Assembly: GCF_000240165.1 (NCBI RefSeq)
Contig: NC_017586.1
Coordinates: 1,426,001 to 1,490,000 of the forward strand
Reading direction: 5' to 3'
DNA length: 64,000 bases
DNA from: Streptantibioticus cattleyicolor NRRL 8057 = DSM 46488
Lineage (GTDB): Bacteria; Actinomycetota; Actinomycetes; Streptomycetales; Streptomycetaceae
The notes below the pieces were generated by a model. It searched no databases. It was given only the letters and a program-made list of their open reading frames with translations, and had not been told where the DNA came from. Shown in pieces: positions 17,295 to 26,485 of the stretch (the first letter of the stretch is position 1; each line of letters starts with the position of its first letter). Position numbers and translations under genes: made by a program.

Positions 17295-17741
17295 CTACGG
17301 ACGTGCCCTGAACCGCCCGTCGCCGCGCTTGTGCAGCCAGCCGCGGTCGGCGAGCTTGGTCATCTTCGCCCGTAAAGGTTCCAGCTTGCCGCGCACCGAG
17401 GCGTCCAGACCCAGCCGCTCGCCGACCGCCCTGACCTGCACCGGGCCGTCGGCCTCCCGCACGATCGCCAGGATCTTGCGGTAGTCGCCGGGCAGCACGC
17501 CCTCGTCGGCCGCGTCGCTGCGGTGCGGGATGAGCAGGACTGCCCGCCCGGCCACCTTTACCGATACCGGAGCGACAGCCCCGGCGTCGGCCCGGACCTG
17601 CTCGGCCAGGCGGTTCAACACCCGCTCCGCGACCGCCAGTTCATCCCGCCCGGCCTGGACCTCCTGGAGCTGCTTGGCCAACTCTTCCGCGAGGGCGTCC
17701 AGTTCGCTCCGGCGGGCGGTGATCCACTGCCGCTCCTGCAT
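17295..17741 (-). CDS. Coiled-coil/winged-helix accessory protein of the insertion sequence
   Basis: This 148-residue protein starts at the ATG at 17741 behind GGGAGGG. Residues about 8-55 are a long charged helix likely to form a coiled coil (ELDALAEELAKQLQEVQAGR). The C-terminal 70 residues look like a winged-helix domain: DYRKILAIVREADGPVQVRA, then GKLEPLRAKMTKLADRGWLH, with the end pattern of a wing (KRGDGRFRARP). It is read in the same direction as the transposase and lies within the same inverted repeats. A DNA-binding helper or regulator of transposition is plausible but unproven; it could instead be a captured passenger. Confidence 0.65.
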   Translation of the reverse strand: MQERQWITARRSELDALAEELAKQLQEVQAGRDELAVAERVLNRLAEQVRADAGAVAPVSVKVAGRAVLLIPHRSDAADEGVLPGDYRKILAIVREADGPVQVRAVGERLGLDASVRGKLEPLRAKMTKLADRGWLHKRGDGRFRARP

Positions 17742-18063
17742 CCCCGCGCCCTCCCGCGTTCTCACGGCGTGCCGACCTGCTGACGGATCGTAGGCGAGGG
17801 CCAGTCGTGGGCGCAGCCGAACCCGGCATCCCGCCGGAGCCGGACCTGCCCGATGATCTACGCCATGGTCATCGGCCGCCAACCAGCACGAGTACCCAAC
17901 TCGACATTCACACCAGCCCCGTGACCTGCGGCTTCACGATGCACACCGCTCATTGTGCGACGGGGGTACGACAACGCGCCCCCGCCGGGCCTCCACCCGC
18001 CGAGCCGGAACCGGTCCCCGGCGGTGACCATCACCTCCAACCCTCGTTCAACCTTGCGTGGAC

Positions 18064-20031
18064 ATGGAGCAGGCAACCCCAGCCGCGCCGGAGGCGGACG
18101 TCGAGCCGGTGGACGTCGAGGACGCCGAAGCGGCGCTGATCGAGCACTATCCGCGGCTGGTCAGGATCGCGTACCTCACGCTGCCCGCGACCATGGGCCG
18201 CCACCGGCGGGTGCTGCTGGCGCACCGGCTGGTGCAGCGGGCGCTGCCGCGTACCCGGCGGGCGGCGGCGGACGAGGGCGGGCCGGGCGACCCGGCGTAC
18301 GCGCTGGTGCGCCACGAGGTGCTGCACGGCGCGCTGGCGTACGGCAGGCGGCGTACCGGGGTGTGGCGGCTGCCGCGCGCGGTGCTGGTGGCCGCGCCGC
18401 TGCCGCCGCAGGTGGTGGGGTTGCGGCTCTTCCCGCGGGCGGGCGGCTCCGAGGAGCTGGCGCTCGACCGCGCGCTGGCGGAGTTGGACGCGCCGGCCCG
18501 GGCGGCGTACGCGCTGGCCGCGCTGGAGCGGCTCTCCGACGACGAGGTGGCGGCGCTGCTCGCGGAGGCCGGGGCGGAGGCGCCGCACAAGGCGGTGCAA
18601 GAGGCCGGCCAGGTGCGGGTGACCCGGGCGGACGGCGGTACGGCGGACCCGGCGCGGCTGCTGGCGTCGGCGGAGTTCGATCCGTGCACGGTGCAGGTGC
18701 GGCCGACGGATCTGATGCGCCGGCGGCAGCACGTGCGCCTCGGGGCCGCCGCCGCGGTGGCCGCGCTGGCGGCGGTGGCGCTGCTGGGGGTGCCCGGGGA
18801 CGACGGCGCCGGGTTCGGCGCGGCCGGGCCGCTGGGGCCGCAGCAGGCCGCGCTCAACCGGGCGCTGGACCCGGCGCTGGTGGTGCGCGCGGCGCCGGAC
18901 GCGTGGCGGCGCAGCGGGCGGCTGGACTTCACCGACTGGCCGGCCCGCGGCGACCGCACCGACGACCAGGAGCTGTTGCAGCGCGCGCTGGCGGTGTGGG
19001 CGCGGCCGGGGCCGTCGGTGCGCGTCACGACCACCGCGGGCACCCCGGCGACGCCGCCGGTGGCCTCGCCCCGGCTGCTGTACGCCGGTGATCTGGACGG
19101 CGCCGGGGTGGTGCTGCTCCACGACGGGCTGCGGCTGGTGCGGTACGCCGAGCCGGTGGACGGCGGCGGCGCCCCGGCGCTGGACTTCGCCCGGGTGGAC
19201 GGGGCGTCGGCGGCCTCGGCGTCGGCCGTGGTGGTCGGCCGTACCGAGCGGGGCGCGCGCTTCCTGACCGCGCCCTGGACGGACGACACCACCGTGCGCG
19301 ACCTCCTCGACCCGTCGGCCGCCGCCCACGGGCTCAAGCGCTCGCCGGACGGGGTGACCGCCCCGGTGCCGATGCCCGCGGCGGACGGCAACTGCGCGTC
19401 GGCGTCGGCGCGTTGGCCGGTGCTGCGGCTGACCGGGCAGCCGGGCGTGCCCGATCGCGGCCCGCTGCTCCTGACCGACCTCGGCGACCTGACCCCGGTG
19501 CACCTGACGTACGCCTCCGGGGCGGGCGCGCGGCTGGAGGAGGCCGACGGCGACCAGGCGCGGGCGGCGTGGGCGCACACGGTGTGCCGGCTGCCCGCGG
19601 TGCGCGGCCAGGGGGTACGGGCGGTGGGCGACTGGGCCTTCGCCGAGCAGCGGCTGCCGGACGACGCGGGCACCGCCTCCTGGCTGTGCACCAGGGCGGA
19701 CACCTGGGACGGCGACAGCCATGTGCTGGTGCAGTTCCTGCCGCCGGGCGGGTCGGCGGCGGCACCGGCGGCGACCGCGGCGCGGTCCGACGCCACCCCG
19801 GCGTGCGGGCCGGTGGCGCCGCAGGTGCTCGCCGGGGTGCTGTGGAAGTCGCCGGCGAAGCGGTGGTACCTGCTGGCCGCGGGGAGCCCGGAGGTCACCT
19901 CGGTCACCGCCTCCGGCGGCGCGGGCCGCACCGCGAGCGGCCACACGCTGACGGCGCCCGCGCAGCCGTCGGAGCGCCCGGCGATCACCGGGCGGCTGGC
20001 GGACGGCGGCACGCTGCCCGCGCTGAAGTGA
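18064..20031 (+). CDS. Membrane protein with sigma-factor-like helical N-terminus
   Basis: This protein of about 655 residues has an N-terminal all-helical domain (EAALIEHYPRLVRIAYLTLP at about 25-44, and a later ELALDRALAELDAPARAAYA) that looks like regions 2 and 4 of an ECF sigma factor without an obvious DNA-binding helix. A transmembrane helix follows near residues 222-240 (GAAAAVAALAAVALLGVPG), then a 400-residue, presumably extracellular, domain rich in Gly and Ala with a few cysteines. The ATG at 18064 or GTG at 18058 can be the start; neither has a strong ribosome-binding site. The exported domain was not recognised. Confidence 0.7.
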   Translation: MEQATPAAPEADVEPVDVEDAEAALIEHYPRLVRIAYLTLPATMGRHRRVLLAHRLVQRALPRTRRAAADEGGPGDPAYALVRHEVLHGALAYGRRRTGVWRLPRAVLVAAPLPPQVVGLRLFPRAGGSEELALDRALAELDAPARAAYALAALERLSDDEVAALLAEAGAEAPHKAVQEAGQVRVTRADGGTADPARLLASAEFDPCTVQVRPTDLMRRRQHVRLGAAAAVAALAAVALLGVPGDDGAGFGAAGPLGPQQAALNRALDPALVVRAAPDAWRRSGRLDFTDWPARGDRTDDQELLQRALAVWARPGPSVRVTTTAGTPATPPVASPRLLYAGDLDGAGVVLLHDGLRLVRYAEPVDGGGAPALDFARVDGASAASASAVVVGRTERGARFLTAPWTDDTTVRDLLDPSAAAHGLKRSPDGVTAPVPMPAADGNCASASARWPVLRLTGQPGVPDRGPLLLTDLGDLTPVHLTYASGAGARLEEADGDQARAAWAHTVCRLPAVRGQGVRAVGDWAFAEQRLPDDAGTASWLCTRADTWDGDSHVLVQFLPPGGSAAAPAATAARSDATPACGPVAPQVLAGVLWKSPAKRWYLLAAGSPEVTSVTASGGAGRTASGHTLTAPAQPSERPAITGRLADGGTLPALK

Positions 20032-20103
20032 CCGCGTAGCCCTGGGCGTTACGTCCGGAACGCCCCCGTACCGCCGGGCACGCCACGGGCCCGGCGGTGC
20101 AAC

Positions 20104-20150
20104 TTCTTGCTGAAACTTGCTTGCAGACTCTTTCGCAAACTCTTGCAGCG
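20104..20150 (+). promoter_or_regulatory. MalR operator repeats before malE
   Basis: CTTGCAG occurs at 20120-20126 and 20142-20148, 22 bases apart, with the related CTTGCTG at 20105-20111. TTTCGCAAA lies between the last two. Such CTTGCAG repeats are, as I recall, the MalR-binding feature in front of malE in S. coelicolor. They begin about 148 bases before the malE start, in an A/T-richer patch suitable for a promoter. Confidence 0.6.
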
Positions 20151-20251
20151 CTGTTAACTTCCTGCCCAGCCCGGGGCCGCACAGGGACGGCGGCGCCGCG
20201 ACCCATCAGCGGTGGCGTGGCGGGCGTACCCCCTTCCAAGGAGTGACAGGT

Positions 20252-21538
20252 ATGCGACGTGGCATATCGGCCGTCGCGCTGGCCGCGGCCGTCGCGCTCG
20301 GGGCCACCGCGTGCGGCGGCGGAAGCGGCGACGGCGACGCCGCCGCCAAGGACCCGGCGAGCGTGAGCGGGTCGATCACCTACTGGGACACCTCGGACGC
20401 GACCAACGAGGCCCCGGCGTACCAGGCGCTGATCGCCCAGTTCGAGGCCGCGTACCCGAAGATCAAGGTGCATTACCAGAACGTGCCCTTCGGTGACGTG
20501 GAGAACAAGTTCAAGTCCTCGGCGCAGAGCGGCAAGGGCGCCCCCGACGTGATGCGCGCCGACGTCGGCCTGATCCCGGAGTACGCCTCGCTGAGCTACC
20601 TGGCGCCGCTGGACCACACCGCGGCGCTGACGGACACCGGTGACTTCCTGCCCGGGCCGCTGAACACCACGCAGTACAACGGCAGGACCTACGGCGTCCC
20701 GTCGGTCACCGACACCCTGGCCCTGCTGTACAACAAGAAACTCCTCCAGCAGGCGGGCATCGCCAAGCCCCCGGCCACCTGGGACGAGCTGATCGCGGAC
20801 GCCAAGGTCCTCAAGGAGAGGACCGGGGCGGCCGGCACCTACGTCAACCCGGACACGTACTTCCTGCTGCCGCTGCTGTTCGGGGAGGGCGCCGACCTCG
20901 CCGACCCCAAGGCGAAGAAGATCACCGTCAACTCGCCGCAGGCGGTGAAGGCGGTCACCATGGCGAAGAAGATCTACGACACCTCCTCGCTGCCGGTGGA
21001 CTTCGCCAACGCCTACGACAACATGCAGGCGGCCTTCAAGAACGGCAAGGTGGCCATGTTGATCCAGGGCCCCTGGTCGGTCCCGGACGACCTGACCGGC
21101 TCGGCGTTCAAGGGCGACGAGGCCAACCTCGGGTACGCGCCGGTGCCGGCCGGGAGCACCGGGACGGCGGCGGCCCCCACCGGCGGCCACGACCTGGTGG
21201 TCTACGCCGGCTCGAAGAACCTGGCGGCGAGCTACCTGTTCACCCGGTTCATGACGTCGGCTCAGAGCCAGCGGTTCATCGCCCGGAAGAACGGGACGCT
21301 GCCCACCCGCGCCTCGGCGTACACCCCCGAGGTGCTCAAGGACCCGAAGATCGCCGGCTTCCGGCCGATCATGAAGACCGCCCGCAACCGGGTGTCGCTG
21401 CCGCAGGTGGGCAGCTTGTTCGTGCCGCTCCAGCAGGAGTACGTGAAGATCCTCCAGGGCCAGGAGCCGGTCGCCAAGGGGCTGGACGACGCGGCCGGCC
21501 AGTTCCGGAAGCTGCTGCCGGGCTTCACCGTCGGGTAG
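20252..21538 (+). CDS. malE: Maltose/maltodextrin-binding lipoprotein MalE
   Basis: It is the extracellular solute-binding protein of the maltose ABC importer. The 428-residue precursor has a lipoprotein signal peptide with lipobox GATAC and lipid-bearing Cys21. The family-1 binding-protein core follows (ITYWDTSDATNEAPAYQALI, VPSVTDTLALLYNKKLLQQA, then MLIQGPWSVPDDL). The ATG at 20252 follows AAGGAG. malF lies 135 bases downstream. The identity as MalE, and not another sugar-binding protein, comes from the neighbouring malF, malG, aglA and malR. Confidence 0.93.
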   Translation: MRRGISAVALAAAVALGATACGGGSGDGDAAAKDPASVSGSITYWDTSDATNEAPAYQALIAQFEAAYPKIKVHYQNVPFGDVENKFKSSAQSGKGAPDVMRADVGLIPEYASLSYLAPLDHTAALTDTGDFLPGPLNTTQYNGRTYGVPSVTDTLALLYNKKLLQQAGIAKPPATWDELIADAKVLKERTGAAGTYVNPDTYFLLPLLFGEGADLADPKAKKITVNSPQAVKAVTMAKKIYDTSSLPVDFANAYDNMQAAFKNGKVAMLIQGPWSVPDDLTGSAFKGDEANLGYAPVPAGSTGTAAAPTGGHDLVVYAGSKNLAASYLFTRFMTSAQSQRFIARKNGTLPTRASAYTPEVLKDPKIAGFRPIMKTARNRVSLPQVGSLFVPLQQEYVKILQGQEPVAKGLDDAAGQFRKLLPGFTVG

Positions 21539-21673
21539 CCGGAACGCCGACCCGGTCGGCCGGGGCCCCGTGCCGGGGTCCACGCGCCCGGCCGGCCGGG
21601 CCGGTCACCATCCCCAGCCGTCGCTGTCGAGAGCGCCGCGTGATCGCCGCGCCGCGGAGAAGAGCCGAGAAGT

Positions 21674-22609
21674 ATGAGGTCGTTGAAGTCGCTGAGACGG
21701 TCCTGGGACAGGCACTGGTACGCCTGGGCCATGGTCGCCCCGGTCGTGGTGGTGATCGCCGTGCTGGTGCTCTACCCGCTCGGCTACGGCGCCTACCTGT
21801 CGCTGACCAACGCCAACGAGACCAACGTCGCCAAGGACATCGGCGTCAACCACGTGCCGGCCACCTTCCACTTCGTGGGGCTGGACAACTACTGGCAGGT
21901 GCTCTCCGGCGGTGACGGCGACTTCTACGCGCGGCTGGAGTGGACGCTGATCTGGACGGTGGCCTGCGTGGTGTGCCACTACTGCCTGGGGCTGGGGCTG
22001 GCGCTGCTGCTCAACCGGCCGGTCAAGTTCCGGCTGCTGTACCGGATCGCGCTGATCCTGCCGTGGGCGGTGCCCTCGTTCATCGGGGTCTTCGCCTGGC
22101 GGCTGATGTTCAACACCCAGTTCGGTGTCTTCAACTCCCTCATCACCCACCTCGGGCTGCCCGCCCAGGACTGGCTGGGCACCTCGCTGGCGCAGAAGTT
22201 CGCGGTGGTGATCGTCAACGTCTGGGCGGGCGTGCCGTTCATGATGGTGGCGCTGCTCGGCGGACTCCAGGCGGTACCGGGCGAGTTGTACGAGGCGGCG
22301 GAGATGGACGGCGCCTCGCCCTGGCAGCGGTTCCGCGACGTCACCCTGCCGGGGCTGCGGCCGGTGAGCAACACGGTGATCCTGCTGGGCGTCATCTGGA
22401 CGTTCAACCAGTTCAACATCATCTTCCTGCTGCTGGGCAGGAACACCAGCGGGGACACCGACATCCTGGTGACCTACGCCTACCGCAGGGCGTTCTCGGG
22501 GGTGTCGGACTACTCGGGGGCGGCGACCTACGGGATGGTCATCCTCTCCCTCCTGCTGGCGTTCTCCACCTTCTACCGCCGCCACCAGCTCAAGACCGAG
22601 CAGGCGTAA
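21674..22609 (+). CDS. malF: Maltose ABC transporter permease MalF
   Basis: This 311-residue inner-membrane permease has six predicted helices and the EAA loop EAAEMDGASPWQRFRDVTLP near residue 206, which docks on the ATPase. It is shorter than E. coli MalF and lacks that protein's large periplasmic P2 domain, which is normal for Gram-positive bacteria. No ATPase gene is nearby; in Streptomyces the shared ATPase MsiK is encoded elsewhere. malG follows after 15 bases. Confidence 0.93.
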   Translation: MRSLKSLRRSWDRHWYAWAMVAPVVVVIAVLVLYPLGYGAYLSLTNANETNVAKDIGVNHVPATFHFVGLDNYWQVLSGGDGDFYARLEWTLIWTVACVVCHYCLGLGLALLLNRPVKFRLLYRIALILPWAVPSFIGVFAWRLMFNTQFGVFNSLITHLGLPAQDWLGTSLAQKFAVVIVNVWAGVPFMMVALLGGLQAVPGELYEAAEMDGASPWQRFRDVTLPGLRPVSNTVILLGVIWTFNQFNIIFLLLGRNTSGDTDILVTYAYRRAFSGVSDYSGAATYGMVILSLLLAFSTFYRRHQLKTEQA

Positions 22610-22624
22610 GGAGCCGGACCACCC

Positions 22625-23530
22625 ATGAGTGCCACAGCGGAAAGCGTCCCGGCGGCCACCGCGCGGGCGGGCCGGGGACCGGCGGCCCGGCGGGTCGTGC
22701 GGCGGCGCGGCGAACGCGGCCGGGCCGCCTCCGTCGCGCTGCACGCCACCTTGATCGTGGCCGCGCTGATCGCGGTCTTCCCGGTCGCCTGGATCCTGTT
22801 CGTCTCGTTCGGCCCGAAGACCGCGTGGCAGGACCCGGGCCAGGTACTGCGCCACCCGGGGCTGGGCAACTACGTGCGGGTGCTGACCGCCACCGACTTC
22901 CCCAAGTGGCTGGGGAACTCGCTGCTGGTGTCCGGGTCGACCACGGTGCTGGGGGTGCTGATCTCGGCGAGCGCGGGGTACGCGATCTCCCGGATGCGGT
23001 TCCCCGGCCACCGCCAGCTGATGTGGACCTTCCTGATCACCCAGATGTTCCCGGTGGCCGTGCTGATGGTGCCGCTGTACAACCTGCTGGCGGCGCTGGG
23101 GCTGATCGACTCGTTCGTGGGGCTGGTGCTGACCTACTGCACCATCTCGGTGCCGTTCTCGGCGTGGATGCTCAAGGGGTACTTCGACACCATCCCCAAG
23201 GACATCGACGAGGCCGGGCGGATGGACGGGCTGACCCCGTTCGGCACCTTCTGGCGGCTGGTGCTGCCGCTGGCCCGGCCGGGGCTGGCGGTCACCGCCT
23301 TCTACAGCTTCCTGACCGCGTGGGCCGAGGTCGCCTACGCCTCGCAGTTCCTGAGCAACGACCACTACACGCTGGCGGTCGGGCTGCGGACGTTCACCTC
23401 GGAACTGCGCGCCGACTGGGCGCTGCTGACCGCCGCCTCGGTGATCGTCACCATCCCGGCGGCCGGTGTCTTCCTGCTGGTGCAGCGCCATCTGGTGGCC
23501 GGGCTGACCGCGGGCGGCACCAAGTCGTGA
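22625..23530 (+). CDS. malG: Maltose ABC transporter permease MalG
   Basis: This 301-residue permease has an N-terminal basic tail (ARRVVRRRGERG), six membrane helices, and the EAA loop EAGRMDGLTPFGTFWRLVLP near residue 196. It pairs with MalF to form the translocation channel. It sits 15 bases after malF behind GGAGCC and 53 bases before the alpha-glucosidase start, consistent with a single maltose operon. Confidence 0.93.
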   Translation: MSATAESVPAATARAGRGPAARRVVRRRGERGRAASVALHATLIVAALIAVFPVAWILFVSFGPKTAWQDPGQVLRHPGLGNYVRVLTATDFPKWLGNSLLVSGSTTVLGVLISASAGYAISRMRFPGHRQLMWTFLITQMFPVAVLMVPLYNLLAALGLIDSFVGLVLTYCTISVPFSAWMLKGYFDTIPKDIDEAGRMDGLTPFGTFWRLVLPLARPGLAVTAFYSFLTAWAEVAYASQFLSNDHYTLAVGLRTFTSELRADWALLTAASVIVTIPAAGVFLLVQRHLVAGLTAGGTKS

Positions 23531-23583
23531 GCAACGCAGCCAAGCAGTGATCCGATTCCGCACCGAGCTTGTTGGGGTACGTC

Positions 23584-25287
23584 ATGACCACTCAGTATCT
23601 GGACACCGTTCCCGGCCAGGCGGTTCCGCCAGGTGAGGCGGGGGCGCGCCGCGGCTGGTGGCGCGGCGCCGTCATCTACCAGGTGTACCCGCGCAGTTTC
23701 GCGGACGGCGACGGGGACGGCATGGGCGATCTGCCCGGCGTCCGGGCCCGCCTGCCGTACCTGCGCGACCTGGGGGTGGACGCGGTGTGGCTCTCGCCGT
23801 TCTACGCCTCCCCGCAGGCGGACGCCGGGTACGACGTGGCCGACTACCGGGCGGTGGACCCGATGTTCGGCACCCTCACCGACGCCGACGACCTGATCCG
23901 CGAGGCGCACGCGCTGGGGCTGCGGGTGATCGTGGACGTGGTCCCCAACCACTGCTCGGACCAGCACGAGTGGTTCAAGCGGGCGCTGCGCGAGGGGCCG
24001 GGGTCGCCGTCGCGGGAGCGTTTCCACTTCCGGCCCGGCCGCGGTGCCGACGGCCAACTGCCGCCCAACGACTGGGAGTCCATCTTCGGCGGCCCGGCGT
24101 GGACGAGGGTCACCGAGCCGGACGGCACCCCGGGCGAGTGGTACCTGCACCTGTTCGCGCCGCAGCAGCCGGACTTCGACTGGGACCACCCGGCGGTGCG
24201 CGACGAGTTCCGTTCCATCCTGCGGTTCTGGCTCGACCTGGGGGTGGACGGCTTCCGGATCGACGTGGCGCACGGCCTGGTCAAGGCGCCCGGGCTGCCG
24301 GACATCGGCCACGGCGGGCAGTTGAAGCTCCTCGGCAACCAGGTGCTGCCCTTCTTCGACCAGGACGGGGTGCACGAGATCTACCGCAGCTGGCGCCTGG
24401 TGCTCGACGAGTACTCCTCCACGGGCGCCGGGGACGCGCTGCCCGGCGAGCGGATCGCGGTGGCCGAGGCGTGGACGCCCACCGTGCGGCGCAGCGCGCT
24501 CTACCTGCGCCCGGACGAACTGCACCAGGCGTTCAACTTCGAGTACCTGTCGGCGGATTGGGACGCGGCCGCGCTGCGGAAGGTGATCGACGACTCGCTG
24601 GCCGCGATGAACGCCGTGGGCGCCCCGGCCACCTGGGTGCTCTCCAACCACGACGTGGTGCGCCACACCACCCGGCTGGGCACCGGCGACCCCGCACGCG
24701 ACCTGGTCCGCGCCCGGTCGGCGACGCTGCTGATGCTGGCGCTGCCGGGGTCGGCCTACCTCTACCAGGGCGAGGAGCTGGGGTTGCCGGAGGTCACCGA
24801 CCTGCCGGACGCGGTGCGCCAGGACCCGGCGTTCTTCCGCGGCGCGGGCCAGGACGGCACCCGGGACGGCTGCCGGGTGCCGCTGCCGTGGTCCGGTGAC
24901 GCGCCGCCGTACGGGTTCGGTCCGGTGGCGGGCGGGCCGAGCTGGCTGCCGCAGCCGCCCGAGTGGGCCCGGCTGAGCGTGGCCGCGCAGGACGGCGACC
25001 CGTCCTCGACGCTGGAGTTCTACCGCGCCGCGCTGGCGGTGCGGCGGGAGCATCCGGCCCTGGGCGCGGGCGAGTCGGTGCGGTGGCTGCCGGCGCCGGA
25101 AGGGGTGCTGGAGTTCCGCCGGGACGCCGAGGAGGGTTCGTTCGGCTGCGCGGTCAACCTCACCGAGGACGCGGTGCGGTTGCCGGTGCGCGGACGGGTG
25201 CTGCTGGCCTCCGCCGAGGTGGCGGTGGCGGACGGCGCCGACGAGGTGCTGGTACCGGCCGACGGCGCGATCTGGTGGGCGATCTGA
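23584..25287 (+). CDS. aglA: Alpha-glucosidase, GH13 family
   Basis: It hydrolyses imported maltose and maltodextrin in the cytoplasm, as there is no signal peptide. The 567-residue enzyme starts with the GH13 oligosaccharide-glucosidase pattern (VIYQVYPRSFADGDGDGMGD) and has all catalytic residues: the nucleophile Asp227 (GFRIDVAHGL), the acid/base Glu295 (VAEAWTP) and the transition-state stabiliser Asp357 (LSNHDVVRH). DVVPNHCSD is the conserved region I. The C-terminal 80 residues form a beta domain. Its product glucose feeds glycolysis; regulation should follow malE. Confidence 0.94.
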   Translation: MTTQYLDTVPGQAVPPGEAGARRGWWRGAVIYQVYPRSFADGDGDGMGDLPGVRARLPYLRDLGVDAVWLSPFYASPQADAGYDVADYRAVDPMFGTLTDADDLIREAHALGLRVIVDVVPNHCSDQHEWFKRALREGPGSPSRERFHFRPGRGADGQLPPNDWESIFGGPAWTRVTEPDGTPGEWYLHLFAPQQPDFDWDHPAVRDEFRSILRFWLDLGVDGFRIDVAHGLVKAPGLPDIGHGGQLKLLGNQVLPFFDQDGVHEIYRSWRLVLDEYSSTGAGDALPGERIAVAEAWTPTVRRSALYLRPDELHQAFNFEYLSADWDAAALRKVIDDSLAAMNAVGAPATWVLSNHDVVRHTTRLGTGDPARDLVRARSATLLMLALPGSAYLYQGEELGLPEVTDLPDAVRQDPAFFRGAGQDGTRDGCRVPLPWSGDAPPYGFGPVAGGPSWLPQPPEWARLSVAAQDGDPSSTLEFYRAALAVRREHPALGAGESVRWLPAPEGVLEFRRDAEEGSFGCAVNLTEDAVRLPVRGRVLLASAEVAVADGADEVLVPADGAIWWAI

Positions 25288-25321
25288 CATGGCGGTGGCC
25301 CGTCGCCTACCCTCGGGGACT

Positions 25322-26449
25322 GTGACCGCACGGCTGGCCGACATCGCAGCGCAGGCGGGGGTAAGCGAGGCGACGGTCAGCCGGGTGCTCAACGGGAAGC
25401 CGGGGGTCTCCGCGGCCACCCGTCAGTCCGTGCTGGCCGCGCTGGATCTGCTCGGCTACGAGCGTCCGGTGCGGCTGCGGCAGCGCAGCGCCGGGCTGAT
25501 CGGGCTGATCACCCCCGAGCTGGACAACCCGATCTTCCCCGCCTTCGCCCAGGTGATCGGGCAGGCGCTGACCCGGCAGGGGTACACCCCGGTGCTGGCG
25601 ACCCAGACGCCCGGCGGCTCGACCGAGGACGAGCTGGTCGAGATGCTGGTCGAGCGCGGGGTCAGCGGGATCATCTTCGTCTCGGGGCTGCACGCCGACT
25701 CCACCGCCGACCGGGGCCGTTACGAGCGGCTGCGCGGTCAGGGCGTCCCGTTCGTGCTGATCAACGGCTTCGCCGAGGGGGTGCGGGCACCGTTCGTCTC
25801 CCCCGACGACCGGGGGGCGGTACGGCTCGCCGTCACCCATTTGGCGGCATTGGGGCATGATCGTATCGGTCTGGCGGTGGGGCCGAAGCGGTTTGTTCCG
25901 GTCATGCGCAAAATCGAGGGGTTCACACAGAGCATGCGGGAGGTGCTGGGCGTGACCGGTGAGGCCGCCGAGCGGCTGATCCAGCATTCGCTGTTCACCC
26001 TCGAAGGCGGCCGGGCGGCGGCGTCGGCGCTGGTGGACGCCGGCTGCACGGCGGTGGTGTGCGCCTCGGACCTGATGGCGCTGGGCGCGATCCGCGCGGT
26101 ACGCGAACGCGGGCTGCGGGTCCCCGAGGACGTCTCCGTCGTAGGTTTCGACGACTCCCCGCTGATAGCGTTCACCGACCCGCCGCTGACCACGATCCGG
26201 CAGCCGGTGACGGCGATGGGCCAGGCCGCGGTGCACGCGCTGCTGGAGGAGATCGGCGGAACGCCCGCCCCGCACAGCGAGTTCGTGTTTTTGCCCGAAC
26301 TTGTGGTACGGGGTTCAACCGCGGCCGTTCCGGGGGGCGCCGCCGGGGGCGGGCAGCCCGGTGGTGCCAAGGGCGAGCGGCGCGTCGCGGGCGAAGAACA
26401 GCCGTCACCCCGGGGTACCGCGGATGTCCGCGACCCGACCGGGGGGTGA
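25322..26449 (+). CDS. malR: LacI-family maltose repressor MalR
   Basis: This 375-residue repressor has a LacI helix-turn-helix at the N-terminus (RLADIAAQAGVSEATVSRVL) with the hinge helix GKPGVSAATRQSVLAAL. A periplasmic-binding-protein-like sensor domain follows (SVVGFDDSPLIAFTDPPLTT near the end). A 40-residue Gly-rich tail goes beyond the usual end. The GTG at 25322 gives the typical VTARLADIA beginning. It follows aglA by 34 bases on the same strand. It should bind the CTTGCAG repeats before malE and be released by maltodextrin. Confidence 0.92.
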   Translation: MTARLADIAAQAGVSEATVSRVLNGKPGVSAATRQSVLAALDLLGYERPVRLRQRSAGLIGLITPELDNPIFPAFAQVIGQALTRQGYTPVLATQTPGGSTEDELVEMLVERGVSGIIFVSGLHADSTADRGRYERLRGQGVPFVLINGFAEGVRAPFVSPDDRGAVRLAVTHLAALGHDRIGLAVGPKRFVPVMRKIEGFTQSMREVLGVTGEAAERLIQHSLFTLEGGRAAASALVDAGCTAVVCASDLMALGAIRAVRERGLRVPEDVSVVGFDDSPLIAFTDPPLTTIRQPVTAMGQAAVHALLEEIGGTPAPHSEFVFLPELVVRGSTAAVPGGAAGGGQPGGAKGERRVAGEEQPSPRGTADVRDPTGG

Positions 26450-26485
26450 TCGGTGCCACGGCGCCGTCTGGCAGACTGTCCACCT

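Larger units (their letters stand above)
16303..17952 (-). mobile_element. Apparently complete two-gene IS5-like insertion sequence
   Basis: The two ends form an inverted repeat. TGAGCGGTGTGC at 16303-16314 is matched by the reverse complement of 17941-17952, and a further block (TCACGGGGCTGGTGTG) is shared about 16 bases inward. Between them lie the transposase (16404-17243) and a small coiled-coil/winged-helix gene (17295-17741), both on the minus strand. No clear target duplication is visible. The repeat is diverged between the ends, so exact borders are uncertain by a few bases. Confidence 0.65.
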
